NCBI RefSeq assembly: GCF_023065955.2
Contig: NW_026622874.1
Span: 79,630,917-79,694,916, forward strand
Length of the DNA: 64,000 bases
Reading direction: 5' to 3'
From: Ursus arctos
Lineage: Eukaryota > Chordata > Mammalia > Carnivora > Ursidae
Made by a program: the position numbers and the translations under genes. Below, in pieces: positions 56,711 through 64,000 of the stretch. Position 1 is the stretch's first letter; each line of letters begins with the position of its first letter. The notes under the pieces are model-generated. The model saw only the letters and a program-made list of their open reading frames with translations. It ran no database searches and was not told the origin of the DNA.

Positions 56711-58500
56711 CTGTGGGGATAGATGAGTGGAGAGCGTTAGTTTCTCCGGATGCTGTGTGGGAGATTGGGAAGTGGATTGTGGCTGTGTGCTTCCCCCCAC
56801 CCGCAGGGAAGTTGGGGAACACCTGGAAAAGACCCATTCTTCTTTAGAGCTGTGGCAGTCAGCTTTTCACCAGTTTCCCTGCCACTGGCCTCTCCCTCTT
56901 CATTCTATGATCAGATTATACTTAAAAACAAAATAAAACCAATGACTATAGAATTGTCAGGCTCCCATCTTGTGTCCCTACCCTCTCCCCCAACCAAACT
57001 ATAGACAAACAGAATATTTGCTGCCACAATGGACATTCAAGCCCCACTTCTGTCTGCCTCATGCTCTATTCTAACTGTATTTTCGAACTCCTCTCCTTGA
57101 ATTTCCTCTTCCAGTAAAAGCAGTCCACTCACTTTTCATGAATGTCCATTTCTAGCTCTAAGATTTAGTCTGTCATTCCCCTTCCTTCTGGCTTCTCTGC
57201 CTTCCTTTCCCCTCAGTTCTTAATTATAATTGGTTAGGAACCTTGATTAAAGTCCTGCCTCAGCAACTTTCTGATGGTAGGACCTTGGGGAAATCGCATA
57301 CCCTTCCAGCACCTCATTTTTCTCATCTGTAAAATGGGGGAGGGGAGGAATATAATACCTATCTCCTAGGGTTATTATGAGGATTTAATAAGATAATGTG
57401 TGTAAAATGCCCAGCATGTAGACCGTACCCTCAAAGTGTTAACTAATGCTTTTGTTAAGATTATTTTCATTAGTACCATGGTGGCATAGGTTCATGAAAT
57501 AGTTTTACTTTATTAATCAGGAGGCCTGGACTTGACTCTGAACTCTTCAAAACTAGCTTTGTGACATTGGTAAAGTCACCTTCCTACTGCCATCTGTAAT
57601 TTAACATATTTTTTATAATACTGTTATTTCCTCCTCTGAATTTCCATAATATGCATCAATATTCCTCACGTGACAGTTTTCTACCTTATATTATTAATCG
57701 TTTTCAATATATGTGCCTTGTCTCCCTAACCTACCTAGATGGTGTGGGTAGAGGCTGTGCATTTCATCCTTAGCACTTAATATGACTTACAGAGCTGTCT
57801 TCAATAACAGAGGCCAGGGTTTATTAAGTGTTTGCTGTAGACCAGGCATTCTGCATTCCTGATATTATTTAGCATACATGACAAACCTGTGAGGTTGGTG
57901 CCATTATTATCTCTATTTTATAGACGGGGAAACTGAGACCTATGTAGACTTAAGTAACTTGCCCAAGGTCCTCAATCTCATAGTGGCAGAGGCCAGGTTT
58001 CGACCCATATGGTCTGACCTCAGAGCTTGTGTACTCAACCTCTCTGCTATTCAGCCTCCTTTGTGTTGCCTTCTTTGATAAAGGTTTCTTGCTGAAGATG
58101 AATACCCTTATCTTTTTGCCTTTCAGTCCGACTTAGTTGCCTTGTATGGAATGGAAAAATCTGCAGGTGCAAAGAGTGCCTGAGTCTGCCGCATGGTAAT
58201 AACATAAACAGCGAAACAAAGGGTGCAGGGTGTACCATCCCCTCGTTGTTGTTGTCAAACCTTCTTTGCTGCTCAGAGTGACATCTGGAGAAGCAAGAGG
58301 CCCATTTGGTGCAAATGCAATTTACCATAGCTCAGGAAGAGCTATTTCTAGCAATACCATTGGTATTAAAATCTCCATTATGTCAAGGAAGAAAGAAGAA
58401 GGACCACCTGGGCAAGCGTGGTGGAAGTAGCAAGAATAGAGAAGGGTGGGGAGAGGGAAAGTAGTGGGGGCCATGCTTATAATTTAGCATTTTGCTGAAA
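56711..58500. other. DNA upstream of ACSM4, no gene seen
   Basis: MIR-like fragments lie at about 57250-57430 and 57810-58040 (AAACTGAGACCTATGTAGAC). A non-coding ACSM4 first exon may exist here, but I cannot identify it. Confidence 0.5.
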
Positions 58501-58522
58501 GTGAGACCCCTTTCTCTCCTAA

Positions 58523-58570
58523 ACACACACACACACACGCACGCACGCACACACACGCACACACATGCGT
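58523..58570 (+). repeat. (CA)n with CG interruptions
   Basis: CACACACACACGCACGCACG-type alternating repeat running into ACACATGCGTGCATG. Confidence 0.9.
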
Positions 58571-59829
58571 GCATGTGCACTTATACAACACACATACTTG
58601 CATTCATACTTGCCTCTCTGGATGCCCTTTGCCTAATTGCTTAATATCTCCAAGTTTCATTTCATCTGTGCAATAAGAGTAATGGTAGCACCTTCTTCAT
58701 TGGCTAGTTGTGGCGTTTAAGTGAGCACCTTAGCACGGTGCCTGGTGGGTAGCTAGGACTCAGTAAACGTTGCATGTTAAAAATCAATCTTCACAATTGT
58801 TTATGGCAGAGGCTTTCACTGTTCGATATCCCAAAAAACTAGAAAAGCTATTGGATTGGAGCCACCAACATTTTGGTGACTTATTTTTGCCTCTTTTAAT
58901 GCCCTGTCACTGTGCTCCAGGCTCCAGGCTCAGCCCCCATCAGTCTGAAGCATTCTAGTCTTCACTTCCATCATTTTGACCTTTTTTGGTCCTGGTTTAA
59001 TAATGAATTGGAAAAATTATCAAGACATGGGATACCTGGAACATTCTTGCTTCCTAAGGAGAATAGTGCAGATAATAGAGCAGATAGTTTTTAATGCAAA
59101 TCTCCTTCATCTTCTCCTCCAAATTGAAAAATTATTTTTCATGAATTGTTCTGATTTCCCATACCTCCATAGATAAATTTGCCATATCATCAGATTAACA
59201 TACCAACAAATCTAAAACTAAATATCATAAAATAGACCTGATCTGAATATACACTTCAGCATTACCTGCATTATGTGCATAATCAGTGAAATAGGTCTTG
59301 CATATGCAAACACAATCATTACTAATAAAATACTAATCAAGATATCACAGAGTAGGATTTTTCAATTAAACTAAAATTTTTTTTGCCAGTAACATTTCTT
59401 CTTTCTATCTCTTTGGTCTGCTATTGATTTTCTGGGTAGATTTGTACAGATAGGCCTATAGGGAGACCATGAAACTCTGAAGAGCTGCCATTTTGCATTG
59501 AACACAGCCATTTCCTGACTTTGGATCCTGTGGGAAGTTCATATGATTCCAGGGTCAAATATGAGAATTACTGACTCTTAGGTCAAGACATTATCTATGT
59601 AGAAATTTGTATATACACATATGTAACAAAATATTTCCTGAAGATATCTAAAAGGTGAGAGAATTTCAGTAGGTGATTTCTAAAGTCTTAGTGATTTCCA
59701 GTGTGTTAAGGGAAACTTTACCAGTGGAAAGATGTTTGAGCAATTGGTATGCACTCAACACTGTATTTTTTATGCACCATCTTGTTTAATTCTCTCAACA
59801 TCCTTCGGAGGCAGGCATTTTGTTTTATT
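58571..59829. other. Intergenic DNA
   Basis: MIR/L2-like tail near 58650-58770 (GCACGGTGCCTGGTGGGTAG). The rest is AT-rich unique-looking sequence without a recognisable gene. Confidence 0.5.
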
Positions 59830-60053
59830 TTTATTTTTTAATTTTTAGAGAGAGAGAGAGAGAAAGAGAGAGTGAGTGGAGTGGGGTGAGGGTAGAGGGA
59901 GGAGAGAAATAATCCTAAGTGGGCTCCAGGCTAGGCTGACAAGTCCGACATGGGGCTTGATCTCACAATCCTGAGATCATAACCCTGAGATCATGACCCG
60001 AACCGAAATCAAGAGTCCAGGCGCTTAACAGACTGAGCCACCCAGGCACCCTA
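59830..60053 (-). mobile_element. Can-SINE
   Basis: Minus-oriented; the right end reads ACTGAGCCACCCAGGCACC. The duplication GGCATTTTGTTTTA lies at 59814 and 60054. It contains a short local repeat of AATCCTGAGATCATAACC / ACCCTGAGATCATGACCC. Confidence 0.93.
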
Positions 60054-61750
60054 GGCATTTTGTTTTACCTATAAAGTGACTGAGGTTCTGAGAGGTGAGA
60101 AGTTAACAAAAGCCATTCATGGAACACGCAGAACAAATTCTAGCCTGCATTTGTTGTCTCCAAAGCCAATGCAAGGAAATGCTATCACAGATTTTTGCTA
60201 TATTTCTATCAACTTTAGTAAAATAGAACAGTCCATTTTCCTGTCAAAGAGACATTTATCCAGGGTTGAATCAGCAGTTATCCAAGTACGGCAAGACGAT
60301 GGGACTCTTAGTGCTCTGTTCTATACATTCAAACACACTTTCACAACTTCTCATTCACTAGAATCACTTACATGTTACCACATTGCATTTTTTCCTTACC
60401 AGAAAATGGTATTATTGCTCCAGAAAGGGCTTCAGCTTCTTCACAAAGACTCAGCTCCGTATCTGCCAAAAAATTGGTTCCTTCCTTCTTTTCTTTTGGT
60501 GGCATCTATGCCATTATAGTCCCGAGTCTCTGGTGCACAGTTGGGAGGATCATAATCCTGTGGGAGGAGAGTTGATGTTTCTCTGGACAGCCTGTGGTTA
60601 AAGCAACAGCAATTTATAAGACACAGCCGGGAGGGGAGAGAGGAAATGCAGGAGCAACTTCCTCTTACGGTTCAGTGCTAAGCCCCAGCACATTAGCGGA
60701 TTATTCTTGTCCATGGAGCTGATGATATCAAGATCCATACTGCTCAATGGCCTATTATCAGTCTCCCATGATTTTCAAGTAGCCTGGAATATTGGCATGC
60801 TTGACTCTGTGGCATAGCTGGATATAGCCTGGCATCCTGGCAAAGGACAGCTAATGGAATCATAACTGAAGTCTCAACTCATTGATTAGAGTAGATTATG
60901 AGAAATCCTTCAAACTCCTGGCTTTTATTGAGCATTGACTATGCGCTAGCCACTACAAGGTGTCCGTCCTGACATGATCTCATTTGGAAATAATTTTGAG
61001 ACCGTGTTGCTGACTGGTTTGGACATAAACTTTGCCTGCTTGTACCTTTGTGCATGTCAGTTGCTGGGAACAGGAATTGAGTTTAGTGAAGTCTGTGCCT
61101 AAGTGTTGCTTGTCGATGACAGTGATCAGACAGTGACACTTTTCACCTTCAGTATTCATTGGTACACCACATGATATCCAGAAGAGTGTATCTCTCATGG
61201 GGTCAGACATCAACAGGGCTCCTTGGTCCTTTAACGAATGAAGTCCCGAGGCTAAGACCAGTTTGGTAGACTGAATAAAGGCTCTCCAAAGATATCCATG
61301 TCCTAACCTCCAGAAACTGTGAATATGTTAGCTTATCCGGGAAAAAGGACTTTGCAGAAGTGATTAAGTTAAGGACCTTGAGATGGGGAGATTATCCTAG
61401 TTTATCTTGGTGGGTCTGATGTAATCATAAGAGGGAAGAAAGCCCCTGGCCAATAGCACAGGCTCAACAAATAATAGTGCTCATTAGGAGGTGGCATCCT
61501 TCCCCACCCCCCCACCCCAGACATTCTATTCCCCTAGTCCTACAGGAAACAATAGAGCTCAACACAGGCTGAGCTGGTGTGCGGGGTGGGTGCAGAGATG
61601 TTCCTGGAGGACATGAAGTTTGAATTGGGCCTTGGAGGATGGCAAGACTATGAGTAGGTGGAAAGGAGAGCTAACAGGCATCTCAGAAAGGGACCACAAC
61701 ATGGAGAAGCCCAGCTGTACCTGGATTTTCCTGTGGTTTGGCTAATCAAT
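60054..61750. other. Intergenic DNA with ancient repeats
   Basis: Near 60905-60990 is a MIR-like piece. At about 61265-61440 is an old interspersed repeat (GACTTTGCAGAAGTGATTAAG, CTTGAGATGGGGAGATTATC) I recognise but cannot classify. A 147-codon open frame at 60076-60519 has no recognisable content. Confidence 0.5.
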
Positions 61751-62494
61751 ATATTCTTTTTTTTTCCCCTCATTTTTTAAAATTTAAATTTTAGTTAGTT
61801 AATATAGAGTACAATATTGGTTTCTGGAGTAGAATTTAGTGTGTCATCCTTTACATAACAACACCAGTGTTCCTCACAAGTGCCCATCTTAATATCCATC
61901 ACCCATCTAGCCCATCTCCCCCACCCTCCAGCATCTCCTTCCATCAACCCTCAGTTTGTTCTCTATTATTGAAAGTCTCTTATGACTTGTTTCCCTCTGT
62001 CCTTTTTTTCTTTTTCCTATTCCCATATGTTCATCTGTTTTCTTTCTTAAATTCCATTTATAAGTGAGATCTATGGTATTTGTCTTTCTCTAACAGACTT
62101 ATTTCACCTAGCATAATACACTCTAGCTCCATCCACGTCATTGCAAATGGCAAGATTTCATTCTTTTTGATGGCTGAGTAATATTATATATACAATATCT
62201 TCTTTATCCATTCATCAGTTGATGGACATGTGGACTGTCTCCATAGTTTGGCTACTGTTGATAATGCTGCTATAAACATCTGGGTGCATGTACCCCTTCA
62301 AATCTGCATTTTTGTATCCTTTGGGTAAATACCTAGTAGAGCAATTGCTGGATCATAGGGTTTTCTATTTTTAACTTTTTGAGGAACCTCCAAACTGTTC
62401 TCCAGAGTGGCCATACCAGTTTGCATTCGTCAACAGTGCAAAAGATTCCCCTTAAACTTTGCCTGCTTGTACCTTTGTGAATGTCAGTTTCTGG
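61026..62494 (+). repeat. 42-bp direct repeat pair 1.43 kb apart
   Basis: Positions 61026-61067 and 62453-62494 share TAAACTTTGCCTGCTTGTAC, CTTTGTG, ATGTCAGTT and CTGG, with two mismatches in 42 bases. The second copy starts at the LINE-1 5' junction. The flanks are unrelated. Confidence 0.85.
61755..62452 (-). mobile_element. LINE-1 3' fragment
   Basis: T-run near 61756, then complement of carnivore L1 3' text: ATCACCCATCTAGCCCATC, GCAAATGGCAAGATTTC, TTTGGGTAAATACCTAGTAG. It is 5'-truncated at 62452, where a 42-bp copy of sequence found at 61026 begins. Confidence 0.9.
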
Positions 62495-63270
62495 CTTACA
62501 TATCGCCTTCCTCACCACTGCCAGGGTATAAACAACTACTCCCTCTTTAAACCATTCACATGCCACATGCAACACTTTGGTGACTAACTTCTTTACATAT
62601 CTCTTCCCTAGAATGTAATGTCCTTCAGGACAGGTGCATGTCTTATTCATCTGTGACACCTCTGCTCCTAGTGCATAGCCTGAAATATTGGAGTGTCCGG
62701 TGATTATTCGCCCCCCCTTGGCCTGTCTCTATGTAGAGGTGATATGATCCTTATCAGTTTCCTCAACTTTCTGAAGAGGATGTTAATCCAACTCCCACCT
62801 CAGCAGACTATCTGAACTTTGTCGATGTGGTCCAGTTATGTCTCTGCCCCTAAACCTTCATAGAATTTGCTTTTATCAAATTGTATACTGCTGAAATGCT
62901 GTATTGCCTTGGGCATAGAAACGAACCAAACAGAAATTCATTGCTGAATTTGGCATGGGAATGATAATTGAAGATGATGTTCACAGAAAGATACAGGAGA
63001 AAACTTTCTCTCTGGCCTAAATATCAGGAAAAAGTGGGATTTTTCTAGGCAACTGGTGTGTATTTGTTGCATGGACACTCATTGTGCCCAATCGTGCTTC
63101 CTTCCCTCTTTCAGCTCGTTGGCGGAAAGCTCTAGCCAAGTTTCCGACACACTTCTAGCAAATGGAGAGGTCTTTGTGGCATGTGTTTTATGGCCTTATC
63201 TTACTCTAGTTTTTTATCTTGCTTTTCTACTCTACTTTGTATGTATCTTCATTTCCTCAGTTCCCTTTTT
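62495..63270. other. Intergenic DNA
   Basis: 62600-62690 resembles an L2 3' end (CTAGAATGTAATGTCCTTCA). The remainder shows nothing recognisable. Confidence 0.45.
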
Positions 63271-63273
63271 TTT

Positions 63274-63497
63274 TTTAAGATTTTATTTGTTTGAGAGAGA
63301 CACAGAAGAAAGCACTACCATGAGCAAGGAAGGAGGTGGTGCAGGGAGGAGGAGCAGAGCTAGAGGAGAAAAGGGAGAGGAAGAAGCAGACTCCCCACTG
63401 AGCAGGGAGCCTGACATGGGGCTTAATCCCAGGACTCCAGGATCATGACCTAAGGCGAAGGCAGATGCTTAACCGACTGAGCCCCCCCATGTGCCCC
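63274..63497 (-). mobile_element. Can-SINE
   Basis: Minus-oriented, with AAGATTTTATTTGTTTGAG at the left and ACCGACTGAGCCCCCCCATG at the right. Flanks TCCTCAGTTCCCTTTTTT and TCCTCAGCTCCCTTTTTT form the duplication. Confidence 0.93.
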
Positions 63498-64000
63498 TCC
63501 TCAGCTCCCTTTTTTTTTTTAAGAAAAATATTTTATCCCATACCTCAGAAAGCACAATTATTTCCTGATAGGAGGTATCTACCTGTTAGACCCTGCACAA
63601 CTTCCTCAAATCTTGGCATTATATTGGCAATACCTACCATTGTTTCCCATTCCACAATGATTTTCATACAGTACTTTTTAAAAAACAGATTTAATCCATT
63701 CTTTATTTCCCTAAATAAAATTGTAATAATAATTCTTACTTTAGAATAGTTTTAATTCACAGAAAAGTTGCAAAGACAGTACAGAGAGTTGCAGGGAATG
63801 TTTTTCCCATGGTTAGACTGGGGTCACTGGTGTTGGGGAAGAAGGTCAGAGCAGTGAAATGCCATTCTCATTGCATCATATCAAGGGTGCGTGCTATTAA
63901 CGTGACTTGTCACTGATGATGTTAACCTTGATCACTTGGCTGAGGTAGTGTTTTTCAGGTTTCTCCATATGGACACTGTCATGATAGTCATATAGTTGAG
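63498..64000. other. Intergenic DNA at the right edge
   Basis: 63750-64000 (TCACAGAAAAGTTGCAAAGAC, GAATGCCATTCTCATTGCAT) resembles an old LINE-1 3' region. No gene is seen. Confidence 0.45.

Noticed and set aside
60076..60519. 147-codon open frame, plus strand
   Set aside because: No recognisable protein, begins in a MIR-like fragment, and has no supporting signals.
56711..64000. Possible ACSM1 exons to the right of ACSM4
   Set aside because: I looked for ACSM motifs (TSGT-G-PK, YGQTE, YRIGP) on both strands and saw none. ACSM1, if present, is outside the window.

Overview
This window looks like nuclear DNA of a carnivoran mammal. It carries about 25 tRNA-Lys-derived Can-SINEs in both orientations, carnivore-type LINE-1 elements, and split vertebrate genes with GT-AG introns. 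Two SINEs (35128-35324 and 41806-41997) have a subtype body I associate with arctoid carnivores, most of all bears and giant panda; that species guess is inference from memory. No bacterial, phage or CRISPR content is visible.

Three protein genes can be read. (1) Positions 1-2507, minus strand: the 5' part of ACSM3, a mitochondrial medium-chain acyl-CoA synthetase. Two coding exons are present and the rest lies off the left edge. (2) Positions 29231-33926, plus strand: a complete four-exon THUMPD1 (358 codons), the tRNA-binding adaptor for NAT10, with a CpG-rich promoter and a 3' untranslated region of about 3.6 kb. (3) Positions 38540-56710, minus strand: all 13 coding exons of an ACSM4-like (olfactory-type medium-chain acyl-CoA synthetase) gene, tail to tail with THUMPD1. 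Every ACSM4 exon edge is usable and the acyl-CoA synthetase motifs are preserved. Exon 4, however, is two bases short, which shifts the frame and gives a stop at about codon 168 of an expected 580. As written, ACSM4 is a recently broken gene or carries a base-calling error.

The rest is transposon-rich. At 8.8-17.7 kb a near full-length but dead LINE-1 (minus strand) sits inside an older LINE-1 and itself carries a SINE. MLT2-like and MLT1-like LTRs lie at about 19.8-20.45 kb and 51.1-51.6 kb. Two related LTR-like copies lie in the same orientation at 20.8 kb and 30.5 kb, the second inside THUMPD1 intron 1. A hAT-type transposase fossil at 35.4-36.6 kb lies in the presumed THUMPD1 3' untranslated region. 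Positions 56.7-64 kb hold repeats and unique sequence, with no exon I can recognise.

The gene order ACSM3 - THUMPD1 - ACSM4 fits the acyl-CoA synthetase medium-chain cluster that lies on human 16p12, except that human ACSM4 is on chromosome 12. I found no new molecular system. The most useful observations are the ACSM4 lesion in its native cluster, the GC-AG intron, the SINE beside the exon 3 donor, and an odd 42-bp repeat at a LINE-1 junction.
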